Part shown: positions 21,968 through 30,436 of the stretch, piece by piece
Layout: the number at the start of each line of letters is the position of its first letter
Numbering within the stretch: the first letter of the stretch is position 1
From: Candidatus Fermentithermobacillaceae bacterium
GTDB taxonomy: Bacteria > Bacillota > Sulfobacillia > Fermentithermobacillales > Fermentithermobacillaceae
DNA: 44,340 nucleotides
Assembly (NCBI GenBank): GCA_018052475.1
Contig: JAGPNG010000014.1
Coordinates: 1-44,340, forward strand
Reading direction: 5' to 3'
The notes under the pieces: generated by a model
What the model was told of the DNA's origin: nothing
The model's database searches: none
Seen by the model: the letters and a program-made list of their open reading frames with translations, nothing else
Program-made: the position numbers and the translations under genes

Positions 21968-22192
21968 GTGCCAATTTACGAATACAAGTGCGAAAAATGC
22001 GGTACTTTTGAACAGTTCCAGAAGATGTCAGATGCGCCTCTTACGACTTGTCCAACATGTGGTGGGCCTGTAAAGAAACTAATAAGCCGCAGCGTCGGAA
22101 TCATATTCAAAGGTCCTGGCTTTTATTGTACAGATAACAGATCTAGCGAGTACAAGGAAAAAGCCAAAGAGGATAATGCTGCAAATACCTAA
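21968..22192 (+). CDS. FmdB-family zinc-ribbon protein
   Basis: A 74-residue protein beginning MPIYEYKCEKCG, the near-invariant FmdB start, with a second pair TTCPTCGG, so four cysteines bind one zinc. GPGFYCTDNRSSEYKEK is the usual family tail; the C-terminus is hydrophilic. Members are putative regulatory proteins found next to many genes, and the function is not established. GTG 21968 is nine bases after GGGAGG; the upstream TTG codons would add residues before the conserved MPIYEY. It is a single-gene unit between its own promoter and a terminator. Confidence 0.9.
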   Translation: MPIYEYKCEKCGTFEQFQKMSDAPLTTCPTCGGPVKKLISRSVGIIFKGPGFYCTDNRSSEYKEKAKEDNAANT

Positions 22193-22196
22193 AAAA

Positions 22197-22222
22197 GAGC
22201 CCCTCGTCTAACCGGGGGGTTC
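22197..22222. terminator. Bidirectional terminator, fmdB-like / niaX
   Basis: GAGCCCCTCG (22197-22206) pairs with CGGGGGGTTC (22213-22222) including two G-U pairs. T-rich sequence follows on the plus side (TTTATATT) and TTTTTT on the minus side. The genes on either side converge. Confidence 0.75.
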
Positions 22223-22277
22223 TTTATATTCTTCGGCCCTTGTGCATCCTACGCAGATCTCGCCGTGTTTGCGTTAG

Positions 22278-22844
22278 CTACTTGGCAACTTGGTTTTTGC
22301 TGAAGTCTAGTTTCTGATTATTGGTGGGTTTGGCAAAAAGCCTAAGGACTTGCCAAGAAACCACAGATATGACTGAATCCATGGCGTGATGGATCAAAGT
22401 CCCTCCTGCAACCAGGGCGAAAAGCGACATGGCGTCCGATTTCCCGTACAAAGCTCCAGAACTCCCAAATGTGAGAAACGGAAGGACTATTAGTCCTTCT
22501 AAAAGTGCGTGGATCGGTGCAGTCACTCCAAGGACGACCGGAAAGGACAGTTTCTTCTTGAGCAAGATAGAGCCGATAATTGCTACAGGAATGTGCATGG
22601 CTGCTCGCATGGCAATCACAGGTCCAAGTTTTAGGAAAAACCCAATGGCAGAGCCCAAAGCGACAATGCTAGATACGAAAGGGCCATACATCATTGAGAT
22701 CATAACTGGTACGTGCGAAGCTAAAGTTGCAGAAAACGGGCCTATTACCACACCTAGTACTCCTCCGAAAGCCATCGGTATAACGAGAGACAAAGCTAGT
22801 AAAAGGGCCCCAATAGTTATAGTTTTGACATCGACAGATTGCAC
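22278..22844 (-). CDS. niaX: Niacin ECF transporter S component NiaX
   Basis: A 188-residue membrane protein with about six segments. ALLLALSLVIPMAFGG, GPFSATLASHVPVMISMMYG and IVALGSAIGFFLKLGP are close to the NiaX pattern. It binds niacin and would use a shared ECF energising module encoded elsewhere. The neighbouring niaR gene supports the substrate. The open frame extends to 22979, but GTG 22844 has AGGAG nine bases upstream, and a good promoter (22946-22918) lies between it and niaR, which makes the long form impossible from that transcript. It is likely repressed by NiaR when niacin is plentiful. Confidence 0.8.
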   Translation of the reverse strand: MQSVDVKTITIGALLLALSLVIPMAFGGVLGVVIGPFSATLASHVPVMISMMYGPFVSSIVALGSAIGFFLKLGPVIAMRAAMHIPVAIIGSILLKKKLSFPVVLGVTAPIHALLEGLIVLPFLTFGSSGALYGKSDAMSLFALVAGGTLIHHAMDSVISVVSWQVLRLFAKPTNNQKLDFSKNQVAK

Positions 22845-22917
22845 ACCGATCATCTCCTGCCGCTCACGATTTGCCTGCAAAAGGTAAGCGATTATTGAAG
22901 GTAGTTCTGATGTGGTC

Positions 22918-22946
22918 AGTATATCATCTGTCTTGTCAGCTGTAAA
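22918..22946 (-). promoter_or_regulatory. niaX promoter, possible NiaR site
   Basis: On the minus strand TTTACA (22946-22941) and TATACT (22923-22918) are spaced exactly 17 bp. The spacer contains GCTGACAAGACAGATG, with CTG/CAG and repeated GACA elements that could be a NiaR operator. I do not remember the NiaR consensus well enough to call it. Confidence 0.6.
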
Positions 22947-22975
22947 GGCAGTTGGGTCCCATTTGGTCAGAGATG

Positions 22976-23494
22976 TCAATCCTGGATAAGGAAACCTTCC
23001 TCTCCAAGGCGTTTCTCAAGTTCAGATAGTTGTTCAAAGTGTGATGCTTTGACAGTGTGTAGATGCACACCGTCGGTGAGGGATGACAAAAGACCAGCTT
23101 GAGTTTGTTCTATAGTCTGCATGAAGCTCTCTACGTCTTCTGGGGTGCAGATACTCAGCTGTCCCGTCAGCTGGCCATAGACGGGGTGTTCTACGATGAC
23201 GTCGATCACCTCGACACCGCATTTTACCATGGTGAGAAGTTCTTTTTTCGTCTGAGAGAAGTCATGTTTTACGGCCACAATCTTCAGTACCCCGGGTTTG
23301 CGAGGATCTGTCCAATAGGTATAGCCTCTTGGGGTTGCCACGATATTCTCACCTTTGGCGCGCAAAACTGCTATGTCTTGCACCACAACCTGCCTGGTTA
23401 CTCCGAGAGCGGATGCCAAGTTAGCCCCTTTTAGCGGTTCGGAGGAAGAAGACAGCATTTCAACGATCTTTCTTCGTCTTTCGGTTGCGTCCAT
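22976..23494 (-). CDS. niaR: NiaR niacin-responsive transcriptional repressor
   Basis: A 172-residue protein. The N-terminal HTH_11 winged helix (RRRKIVEMLSSSSEPLKG, LASALGVTRQVVVQDIAVL) is followed by a 3H domain with its histidines in VAVKHDF, IVEHPVYGQLTG and GVHLHTVKA, which bind metal and niacin. NiaR represses NAD-salvage and niacin-uptake genes in Firmicutes. The frame runs on to 23641, but ATG 23494 has GGTGATG six bases upstream and gives the usual length. It is followed by niaX behind its own promoter. The divergent dppA-like gene shares the upstream region, where I see no clear promoter. Confidence 0.9.
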   Translation of the reverse strand: MDATERRRKIVEMLSSSSEPLKGANLASALGVTRQVVVQDIAVLRAKGENIVATPRGYTYWTDPRKPGVLKIVAVKHDFSQTKKELLTMVKCGVEVIDVIVEHPVYGQLTGQLSICTPEDVESFMQTIEQTQAGLLSSLTDGVHLHTVKASHFEQLSELEKRLGEEGFLIQD

Positions 23495-23726
23495 GTTGTT
23501 CATCACCAGACAATCACATGAATAGTTTTTGGAACGGACTGATTGGAAGACAATATACATTTTCAACTGTATGAATAATGTTATATCTATCTTTCTACTA
23601 GGGCAAGTTCTGTGTCCGTGAATGTGGAAACTCACGTCCACACGAGGTCATTGTGCCATGAAAGAGGAAAAGCTACACCCGGTTGGCGAATAGTAACTAT
23701 AAAACCTAAGCGAGGGAGGGTTTAGA

Positions 23727-24542
23727 TTGAAAGTCTTTATATCATGCGATATTGAGGGCATCTCGGGAGTAGTGGCGAGTCGGGAACAAACTTCGGAAGA
23801 GGGAAAGGACTATTCAAGAGCAAGGGAGCTCATGACCGAGGAGTTAAACGCCGTGATCGAGGGAGCGGTCCAATCCGGCGCTAACGACATACTCGTAAAT
23901 GACTCCCACGGTTCGATGAGGAACATATTGATAGAAAGAATACATCCTGCAGCAACCCTGCTGACAGGCTCACCTAAGCGTCTTTCTATGATGCAAGGCA
24001 TAGGCCCGGAATTCAATGCATGTATATTCGTCGGATACCATTCTAGGATGGGCAGTCCGGGAGTGCTTAGTCACACTATATCCGGTGGTTCAGTGGCAAA
24101 TATATGGGTCAACGACATACTTGTAGGGGAGACCGGTATTAATGCAGGTATAGCTGGTTTCTACGGAGTGCCAGTGGTCTTAGTCTGTGGGGATAATATT
24201 GTGGCACAGGAGGCAAAACAGCTTCTGCCTAAAGTGCACACAGCTGTGGTAAAAGAAGCCGTGGGGCGCTATGCCGCTAAGTGCCTACCGCCTCAGAAGG
24301 TAAAGAGCTTGCTCGTTCAATCTACGAAAGATGCACTAACAAACCTATCCGAAGCGACCGTTTGGCTTCCGGAATCGCCGGTGACTTTCAAGATCGAGTT
24401 CAAGGATTCTGGATTGGCTGAAGGGGCAGCTCGTATGCCTTATACTCAGGTCTTGGATCCAAGAACAGTGTCTTTTACGGCTGATGACTATATAACAGCG
24501 TTTATGGGACTTAGATCTATGATTGCTCTATCAAGCGGTTAG
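23727..24542 (+). CDS. M55-family D-aminopeptidase (DppA-like)
   Basis: A 271-residue zinc peptidase of the DppA family, which removes D-amino acids (D-Ala-D-Ala, D-Ala-Gly-Gly in Bacillus subtilis). The metal ligands are visible in order: CDIEGISG (Asp, Glu), NDSHGSM (His), VGYHSRMG (His) and GETGINAG (Glu). The protein is soluble and expected to form a decamer. TTG 23727 follows GAGGGAGGG and opens directly into the conserved KVFISCDIEG strand. It is monocistronic, with a strong terminator shared with the convergent M20 peptidase gene; together they suggest peptide or cell-wall-fragment scavenging. Confidence 0.9.
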   Translation: MKVFISCDIEGISGVVASREQTSEEGKDYSRARELMTEELNAVIEGAVQSGANDILVNDSHGSMRNILIERIHPAATLLTGSPKRLSMMQGIGPEFNACIFVGYHSRMGSPGVLSHTISGGSVANIWVNDILVGETGINAGIAGFYGVPVVLVCGDNIVAQEAKQLLPKVHTAVVKEAVGRYAAKCLPPQKVKSLLVQSTKDALTNLSEATVWLPESPVTFKIEFKDSGLAEGAARMPYTQVLDPRTVSFTADDYITAFMGLRSMIALSSG

Positions 24543-24559
24543 GGCCAGATTTAAGCGAA

Positions 24560-24606
24560 ACAAACCCCGTAGTTCCAATGCCAAGAGAAGAACTTACGGG
24601 GTTTGT
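24560..24606. terminator. Bidirectional terminator, dppA-like / M20 peptidase
   Basis: ACAAACCCCGTAGTTC (24560-24575) pairs with GAACTTACGGGGTTTGT (24590-24606) with one bulged T, a long stable stem between converging genes. Confidence 0.8.
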
Positions 24607-24634
24607 CTGAGAATTCAATCTACGTTCGGAAAAA

Positions 24635-25783
24635 CTATATCTCTATCATCAATCCGGCAACGATAGCTGCTCTTTCAGGCAGACTTGAAAGAACCGTATA
24701 TTCGGTGATCGCGTGAGCATCGTCGCCTACGGCTCCGAGACCGTCGAGGGTTGGAATCCCAAGGGCCGATGTGAAATTCCCGTCACTGCCACCTCCGGTA
24801 CCAGACTCCTCAAGGCTAATCCCCATCTTCTTCCCTATGTCCTGTGCCAGGCGGAACAACCTCAGATTGCCCTCAGTCCTTTCCATGGGGGGTCTGTTAA
24901 GACCGCCTTCCACGTAAACCTTAGCAGACGGGTCGTATGGCTTGGTATCAAGAATTTCAGGCACAACCAATTCTGCCGCTCTCATCGTTTTCACTCGGAG
25001 ATCCACCTCGAGAACAGCAGTTTCAGCTACTACGTTGGGTCTGGTACCTCCCTTTACAACCCCCACGTTGACTGTGGTTCCTTTCTCCAAGTCAGTCATA
25101 CCGTGCAGACGCAGGATTTGGTGTGCAGCCTCCTTAATCGCCGAGATGCCCTTTTCGTAATCTGCACCGGCATGAGCGGCGCGGCCCTTGATAGTAAAAG
25201 TGAAATCGCCTACACCTTTTCGCCAAGTCTTCAGAGCTCCACCTCTTGCAGAAGGCTCGAGCACCAAAACGGCGGAGGAACGTTTTGCTTCTTCTTCAAT
25301 AATCCTTCTTGAAGACAAAGAACCTATCTCCTCATCGGAGTTGTGAAGCACTACTATCTTTTTGTCAGGGGATATGCCTAGATCAGCAAGGGTTTTCACT
25401 GCGAAGAGAGCCTCGACTATGCCTGCTTTCATATCGTAAACGCCTGGGCCGAAAGCTTTTCCATCTTCTATGCGAAATGGTCGATTCTTCGTCTCTCCTT
25501 TGTCCCAAACTGTATCCATGTGGCAGAGGATGAGTAAGGTTTCATTTCCTGAGCCCCACTCGACTCTCACATGGTTCCCGTAGCCTTCCTGCGGCAATAT
25601 GTCCACTTTTGCGCCAACTGATTTCCACAGGCCCGCAACTATTTCTGCGAACGCGTCCATGCATGCTTTATCAGTGCTAGGTGAATCGGTATTGACCAGG
25701 GTCTCCAAAACTTGTACCATTTCGTCTTGATAGGATTCCAGATGAGCCAAGATCTTCTTTGGATCAGTTTTTTCGCACGACAT
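24635..25783 (-). CDS. M20-family metallopeptidase (glutamate carboxypeptidase-like)
   Basis: A 382-residue di-zinc peptidase of the CPG2/ArgE group. Metal and catalytic residues are found in LCHMDTVW (His and Asp), GVYDMKAG (bridging Asp), NSDEEIGS (catalytic and ligand Glu), VLEPSARG (Glu) and AVGDDAHAITEY (His). The dimerisation lid carries GRAAHAGADYEKGISA, also typical. It probably removes C-terminal Glu or other residues from peptides or folate-like substrates. The start at 25783 follows AAGGAGGAACATTGG. It may be co-transcribed after the AEC transporter gene, 56 bases upstream, suggesting uptake or export of the product. Confidence 0.9.
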   Translation of the reverse strand: MSCEKTDPKKILAHLESYQDEMVQVLETLVNTDSPSTDKACMDAFAEIVAGLWKSVGAKVDILPQEGYGNHVRVEWGSGNETLLILCHMDTVWDKGETKNRPFRIEDGKAFGPGVYDMKAGIVEALFAVKTLADLGISPDKKIVVLHNSDEEIGSLSSRRIIEEEAKRSSAVLVLEPSARGGALKTWRKGVGDFTFTIKGRAAHAGADYEKGISAIKEAAHQILRLHGMTDLEKGTTVNVGVVKGGTRPNVVAETAVLEVDLRVKTMRAAELVVPEILDTKPYDPSAKVYVEGGLNRPPMERTEGNLRLFRLAQDIGKKMGISLEESGTGGGSDGNFTSALGIPTLDGLGAVGDDAHAITEYTVLSSLPERAAIVAGLMIEI

Positions 25784-25839
25784 CCAATGTTCCTCCTTGT
25801 CTTTTTGAAGTTTGTGAACCTAAGCCTAATGCTTGCAAA

Positions 25840-26754
25840 CTAAAAATAGTTGAGGATAAGTATCCATCCAGAGACAGTGATTAAACTTATAATGGTTGCG
25901 ATTAGCGTAGTATGAGAAACAACGTCTGGGTTGGCATCGAATTCTTGTGCCAATATCGTAGAATTAACAGGCGGAGGCATAGCTGCTTGAAGAACAAGTA
26001 CCTTCCATGCTAGCCCATCTAAGCCCAGGAGTTTGCCAAACACCGCAACTAATGTCGGCGCAACCACGAGGCGAAATATCGAAGCAATAACCGGGACTTG
26101 CCATTTGCCCCCGGGGCTGCTATTGAGAAGCTGAAGGCCTAATACAAGAAGGAAAACTGGTATTGCAGCCTGTGACAGAAGTCCAATTGGCCTTGCTAAA
26201 ACTTGAGGCACGCCAATGCCGAGAACTTTGACCAAAGCCCCAAGGACAGCCGCATATAGGCTGGGCATTCTAATCACTCTTCCTAATGCGTCTTTGACGC
26301 TCATTTGGCTGGACGCGGCTATGAACACTCCCAGGGTAGCTATCACGAAGGTCTGCACTACCATGTATATGACGCCAAGATCCATCCCTTCTTGGCCAAG
26401 TGCAAACAGACAAATTGGCAATCCGTAATTGCCTGTATTAGAAAAGATGGTTGGAAGCAACACTGAGTGACTTAGTTTTTTCTCCCAGCCCATGAGCTTA
26501 AATGACCAAAGAAACAATGGAGCCAAAGCTATTGGCACCAAGAAGGCTCCGAGAGCAAGCAACCAAACGCTACCAAGGTCCACCTCCGAAGTAGTTAAGG
26601 AGTTAAACGTCAAAGCCGGGGTCAGAATGTAGAGGCATATTTTGGATAGGGTCGACACATCAAGAGTCATCTTTCTGCCTGCCAAATATCCGACAGCTGC
26701 AATAAGAAACACAGGTAAAACTGCGCCTAAAGCTTCAAATGGCAAGTCATTCAC
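25840..26754 (-). CDS. AEC-family (auxin efflux carrier/malonate-type) permease
   Basis: A 304-residue permease with ten hydrophobic segments in two halves. AVGYLAGRKMTLDVSTLSK opens it, YILTPALTFNSL is the first conserved segment, and LPTIFSNTGNYGLP is the AEC hallmark (Asn-Thr-Gly-Asn-x-Gly). The C-half shows VLQAAMPPPVNSTILAQEF. Members transport malonate, malate or other anions, and the substrate is open. GTG 26754 has only a poor ribosome binding site. A TATAAT on the minus strand (26799-26794) lacks a convincing -35. It precedes the M20 peptidase in the same direction. Confidence 0.88.
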   Translation of the reverse strand: MNDLPFEALGAVLPVFLIAAVGYLAGRKMTLDVSTLSKICLYILTPALTFNSLTTSEVDLGSVWLLALGAFLVPIALAPLFLWSFKLMGWEKKLSHSVLLPTIFSNTGNYGLPICLFALGQEGMDLGVIYMVVQTFVIATLGVFIAASSQMSVKDALGRVIRMPSLYAAVLGALVKVLGIGVPQVLARPIGLLSQAAIPVFLLVLGLQLLNSSPGGKWQVPVIASIFRLVVAPTLVAVFGKLLGLDGLAWKVLVLQAAMPPPVNSTILAQEFDANPDVVSHTTLIATIISLITVSGWILILNYF

Positions 26755-26892
26755 CTACGCTCAGAAAAATGTTTGTGCACCGAACTAACCTTAATTATAC
26801 ATCAACCTGCGCTCATTTGTAGGGAATTAGAAATGAGAATCGAAGTATAGTAATATGGTTGAAATCCATTGAGTTAGTCTGAGGTGATGTTC

Positions 26893-27642
26893 GTGAGCAA
26901 GACAAAAACTATGGATCGAGTTCTCTTGTTCGATTTGGATGGGACGCTACTTCCTGTAGACTCGGAATTCTTTGTTAAAGACTATCCGAATGCCGCTGCT
27001 CCTTATTTTTCACATATAGTCGACGAGAGATATTTCAAAAAAGCTCTTTTCGAATCCACGTTTGATATGATCAAAAACACAGATAGAACCATCCTGAACA
27101 TAGAAGCTTTTGGTATGTCGTTTGCAAAGAAAATGGGCAGAACCTGGGCTGAGATCTGGGCAATCTTCGAGGATTTTTACAAACATGGATTTCCCAAGCT
27201 CAAGGCATCGGTAGCTGGGACTTCTATTGCTCGAGAAGTGGTGTCTGCTTGTCTGGACCAGGGGTGGCGCATAGTTCTTGCAACCAATCCCGTGTTTCCC
27301 GAAACTGCTATTAAAGAGAGAATGCGATGGTGCCATGTGGATCACTTCGACTGGCAGTTTATTACAACTATTGAGAATATGCACTTTTGTAAGCCTAATG
27401 CTGAGTACTACCTTGAGATCGTAGACATCCTTGGCCTTTTGCCTGAGAAATGCGTGATGATTGGTAACGATGTTAAGGAGGATATGGTAGCTAGTAAGGT
27501 TGGCATGAAAACCATTCTTGTGGAGGATTATTGTATTAATAGAGATGGTGAGGACCAAGGAGACGACGTGATCATATATGAGAGAGGTTTGTTACGCGAT
27601 GTCCCTCAGATTACCGGAAGGATTATTGGATGTCTCGACTGA
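26893..27642 (+). CDS. HAD-superfamily hydrolase
   Basis: A 249-residue phosphatase-like protein. HAD motif I is LLFDLDGTLLP (nucleophile and acid/base Asp), motif II IVLATNP (with Thr in place of the common Ser/Thr), motif III the Lys in HFCKPNAEYY and motif IV MIGNDVKEDMVASKVG. A helical cap lies between residues 15 and 105 (SEFFVKDYPNAAAPYFS). The substrate is unknown. GTG 26893 is nine bases after GAGG; GTG 26884 and ATG 26887 are too close. The last 44 bases overlap the DNA glycosylase gene in another frame, so the two are translationally coupled. Confidence 0.85.
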   Translation: MSKTKTMDRVLLFDLDGTLLPVDSEFFVKDYPNAAAPYFSHIVDERYFKKALFESTFDMIKNTDRTILNIEAFGMSFAKKMGRTWAEIWAIFEDFYKHGFPKLKASVAGTSIAREVVSACLDQGWRIVLATNPVFPETAIKERMRWCHVDHFDWQFITTIENMHFCKPNAEYYLEIVDILGLLPEKCVMIGNDVKEDMVASKVGMKTILVEDYCINRDGEDQGDDVIIYERGLLRDVPQITGRIIGCLD

Positions 27643-28567
27643 AACGTCAAAAGTCCCAATTGAAGGCTTTGAAATACACGTTGAAGGGCCTTTTGATATC
27701 GAAGCTACACTTGAGTGTGGCCAGACTTTTGGATGGAGCAGACTGGGATTAGATATTGGCAGCCCTTGGTACAAGGGAGTCATTGGTTCTTTCGGGGTAG
27801 TTGTAGGCTTTGACAGCACCTCATCTACCTTAAGCGTCGTATTCGATCCAAAAGACCTAGAGCACTATAGCCATACCGAAGAGCCAAACTGCGGTTTGCC
27901 TCAGATCGTCTCTGACTACTTCTCTCTGGATGATGATCTGGAGCTCATATGCGAGTCGTTGGCACGAGACCCTTCTATGCAGACAGTTCTATCCTATGCG
28001 CCGGGGCTCAGGATTCTTCGTCAAGATCCGTGGGAGTGCCTCGTTTCATACATAACTTCAGCGATGAATAACATTCCCGCTATATGCAAAATCACTGGGT
28101 ATTTCAGAAAGACTCTTGGGACACCTGTAGGATTCGGTCAGTATACTTTTCCTTCTCCCGAGAGGTTTAAAGACGCAGGTTACCTCAACGTTAAGGCCTC
28201 ACGGTGCGGGTTCAGGTCTGAGTATATCCTTGACGCAGCAGAAAAAGTAGTTACAGGGGAGGTTGATCTAAACCTTATAAATACCATGTCTTCCGAGGAT
28301 GCAAGAAAGGAATTACAGAAAATCAAGGGTGTAGGGCCTAAAGTAGCAGATTGTGTGCTGCTTTTTGCCTATCATCGACTAGATGTATTTCCCGTAGATA
28401 GATGGGTCGCGCGGGCCATGTCGCAACTATATTTCGCAGGGACTCCTGTTACGGAGAAGAAGGCGAGAGAAGAAGGCATTAGGCGATTTAGCCCTTTTTC
28501 CGGCTATGCACAAGAATACTTGTTCCACTATGTCAGAAATCACCCGCGTGTCTTAGGTGAAAGATGA
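27599..28567 (+). CDS. OGG1-type 8-oxoguanine DNA glycosylase/lyase
   Basis: A roughly 322-residue protein. The N-terminal domain contains PFDIEATLECGQTFGW, the OGG signature, and the catalytic domain the helix-hairpin-helix KIKGVGPKVADCVLLFAY. The Lys in GPKVADC is the Schiff-base nucleophile and the Asp in FPVDRWV the catalytic acid. It excises oxidised guanine and nicks the abasic site. It is longer than the archaeal-type Ogg2. The start is uncertain: ATG 27599 or ATG 27578 (both inside the HAD gene), or a later TTG 27626. Downstream genes follow after 44 bases, so it may belong to an operon with the lipid kinase and enoyl-CoA hydratase. Confidence 0.85.
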   Translation: MSLRLPEGLLDVSTETSKVPIEGFEIHVEGPFDIEATLECGQTFGWSRLGLDIGSPWYKGVIGSFGVVVGFDSTSSTLSVVFDPKDLEHYSHTEEPNCGLPQIVSDYFSLDDDLELICESLARDPSMQTVLSYAPGLRILRQDPWECLVSYITSAMNNIPAICKITGYFRKTLGTPVGFGQYTFPSPERFKDAGYLNVKASRCGFRSEYILDAAEKVVTGEVDLNLINTMSSEDARKELQKIKGVGPKVADCVLLFAYHRLDVFPVDRWVARAMSQLYFAGTPVTEKKAREEGIRRFSPFSGYAQEYLFHYVRNHPRVLGER

Positions 28568-28611
28568 CGTTCCTTATGTCTTAAAAGGTACAGATATAAG
28601 GGGACATAACT

Positions 28612-29553
28612 TTGACTAGGAAGGGAATACTCTTGGAAACACCGCAAAAAACATGCATAATATGCAATCCTGTAGCTGGAAGCGGTCGAGCAAGGAGAAT
28701 ACTGCCCGAAATCACAGCTCTTATGAAAGAAAAGGGACTTAATTTTGATGTTCTAACTACGTCAGCGCCAGGAGAAGCGGAAACATTAGCCAAGCAATTG
28801 CCTCGTGAGGAATACCGAGCAATTGCCGCAATGGGCGGAGATGGGACATTGAATGAAGTCGTTAACGGGGTGCTTACGTCCGACAGCGCATCCATTCCTG
28901 TGGTTGCCATACCAGTAGGCACAGGTAATGACTTTGTGAAAGGCAATCACCTGTTTTCCCATTGGTCAGAAGCGATAGAAGCACTCATGAAATTTACAAC
29001 AAAGAAAATGGATGTCATGTCGGTTAAGGATATGGTAGGTTGGTCCCGGTATGCAGTGAGTTCGGTAGGAATTGGAATTGATGCGTATGTTGCAAAGAGG
29101 GTGTCTGAGCTAGAAAGCAAAAAACTTGGCCGCCTGAGTTATGCTTTCGAAACAGTCAGAGGGTTGTTCTCGTTTGAACCCTTCGATATGCACGTAATAG
29201 CAGATGATATCCATACATATGTTGAAAAGGCGTGGCTCTGTGCCTGCATGAAATCAGAATATCTAGGCGGTGGACTAATCATATGTCCCGGGGCTTGTTC
29301 TTCTGATGGACTTCTCACTTTCGGATATCTTTCAGATGCCTCTAGGCCTTATCTACTTAGAGTGCTGCTTCATGTATTTAAAGGGACCCATGTGGGAATG
29401 AAAGGGGTTTGTATTAGCAATGCAAAGACGCTTTCGGTAGAAGCCTGCGAAGACGTACCTTGCCATCTAGATGGAGATATAAGGGATGTGAAGTACCCAA
29501 TAGATATTGAAGTGATCCCCAAAGCTATCGAGTTTGTAGTCAACTGCCCATAG
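28612..29553 (+). CDS. Diacylglycerol/lipid kinase (DagK/YegS family)
   Basis: A 313-residue soluble kinase. ICNPVAGSGRARR is the N-terminal nucleotide-binding loop, AAMGGDGTLNEVVNGV the GGDGT catalytic motif and PVGTGNDFVKG a further substrate loop. The C-terminal beta domain contains LHVFKGTHVGMKGV and the closing CHLDGDIRD. Members phosphorylate diacylglycerol or sphingoid-like lipids from ATP at the membrane. TTG 28612 follows AAGGGGACATAACT, a strong site. It lies between the glycosylase and an enoyl-CoA hydratase with short gaps. Confidence 0.9.
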   Translation: MTRKGILLETPQKTCIICNPVAGSGRARRILPEITALMKEKGLNFDVLTTSAPGEAETLAKQLPREEYRAIAAMGGDGTLNEVVNGVLTSDSASIPVVAIPVGTGNDFVKGNHLFSHWSEAIEALMKFTTKKMDVMSVKDMVGWSRYAVSSVGIGIDAYVAKRVSELESKKLGRLSYAFETVRGLFSFEPFDMHVIADDIHTYVEKAWLCACMKSEYLGGGLIICPGACSSDGLLTFGYLSDASRPYLLRVLLHVFKGTHVGMKGVCISNAKTLSVEACEDVPCHLDGDIRDVKYPIDIEVIPKAIEFVVNCP

Positions 29554-29581
29554 AAACCGAATATCTACAGGAGGGAGCAAT

Positions 29582-30385
29582 ATGGAAGGAATTAGGAACC
29601 CGAAATACTTGGTGGTCAAGTTAGACGAAGCAGCCACGATCATTTCAATCAATAGACCAAAGGCGCTCAATGCTCTTAACAAAGAGATTCTTGGTGAGTT
29701 AGACGACATCATTACGATGCTTGCACATGAACGTCCGAATGTACCTTTGATCATAACAGGCGAAGGGTCGAAAGCGTTCGTGGCAGGAGCCGACATTTCC
29801 GAAATGATGGAAATGAGTCCAAAAGAGGCGAAAGAGTTTGCTAATTATGGACATGATGTTTTTGCAAAGATCGAGGAATTCCCTTCTCCAACCATAGCTG
29901 CCATAAACGGATATGCTCTCGGAGGCGGAAATGAACTGGCTTTGGCTTGTGACATACGCATTGCCGCCGAGAATGCGAAATTCGGTCAGCCTGAGGTTGG
30001 TTTGGGCATAATCCCTGGGTTTGGAGGAACCCAGAGGTTATCGCAAGTTGTCGGTAGCGCAAATGCCCTGGATCTTGTTATTACGGGACGGTCTATCGAT
30101 GCGTCAGAGGCCCTAAGGATTGGTCTTGTGCATAAGGTGGTTCTTAGTGGAATGGCTCTTGACGAGGCCATATCTTACGCAAGAGCGCTAGGGCGGAACT
30201 CATCTTTTGCGATGAGTCAGGCGAAGAAAGCGATTTACCGACGCGGGTTAGAAGAAACCCAAACCGGGCGAAGTGGAATGGATATAGAGGCAGAACTGTT
30301 TAGCGAGTGTTTTTTACATCCGGATCAAAAAGAAGGTATGAAGGCGTTCGTAGAAAAACGTTCTCCTGCTTTTGAAAGAAAATAA
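29582..30385 (+). CDS. Enoyl-CoA hydratase/isomerase (crotonase family)
   Basis: A 267-residue crotonase. The oxyanion-hole strands are SKAFVAGADISEM and NGYALGGGNELALACDIRIA. The two catalytic glutamates are Glu in GGNELALA and Glu in FGQPEVGLGIIPGFGGTQRL, the pair typical of 3-hydroxybutyryl-CoA dehydratase-type enzymes. The C-terminus YDIEAELFSECFLHPDQKEGM-like region (residues 234-254) is the usual trimerisation end. It hydrates crotonyl-CoA in butyrate or fatty-acid metabolism; no partner thiolase or dehydrogenase is in the window. ATG 29582 follows AGGAGGGAGCAAT. It is likely the last gene of the run that begins with the HAD gene. Confidence 0.92.
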   Translation: MEGIRNPKYLVVKLDEAATIISINRPKALNALNKEILGELDDIITMLAHERPNVPLIITGEGSKAFVAGADISEMMEMSPKEAKEFANYGHDVFAKIEEFPSPTIAAINGYALGGGNELALACDIRIAAENAKFGQPEVGLGIIPGFGGTQRLSQVVGSANALDLVITGRSIDASEALRIGLVHKVVLSGMALDEAISYARALGRNSSFAMSQAKKAIYRRGLEETQTGRSGMDIEAELFSECFLHPDQKEGMKAFVEKRSPAFERK

Positions 30386-30398
30386 TGAGTTAACGTGT

Positions 30399-30420
30399 GA
30401 AGGATTTCCTTCGATATACT
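30399..30420 (+). promoter_or_regulatory. Palindrome abutting a -10 box upstream of the PEGA gene
   Basis: GAAGGATTTCCTTC (30399-30412) is a perfect 6-bp inverted repeat around TT, followed two bases later by TATACT (30415-30420). TTAACG (30390-30395) is a weak -35 at 19 bp. The start codon at 30437 would leave a leader of only about ten bases. Confidence 0.45.
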
Positions 30421-30436
30421 ATCTGGGGCTCATGCT

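Noticed and set aside
23590-23680. Partly symmetrical GTGTCCGTGA...TCACGTCCACAC between niaR and the D-aminopeptidase gene
   Set aside because: The symmetry is broken at several positions and no promoter hexamers flank it.
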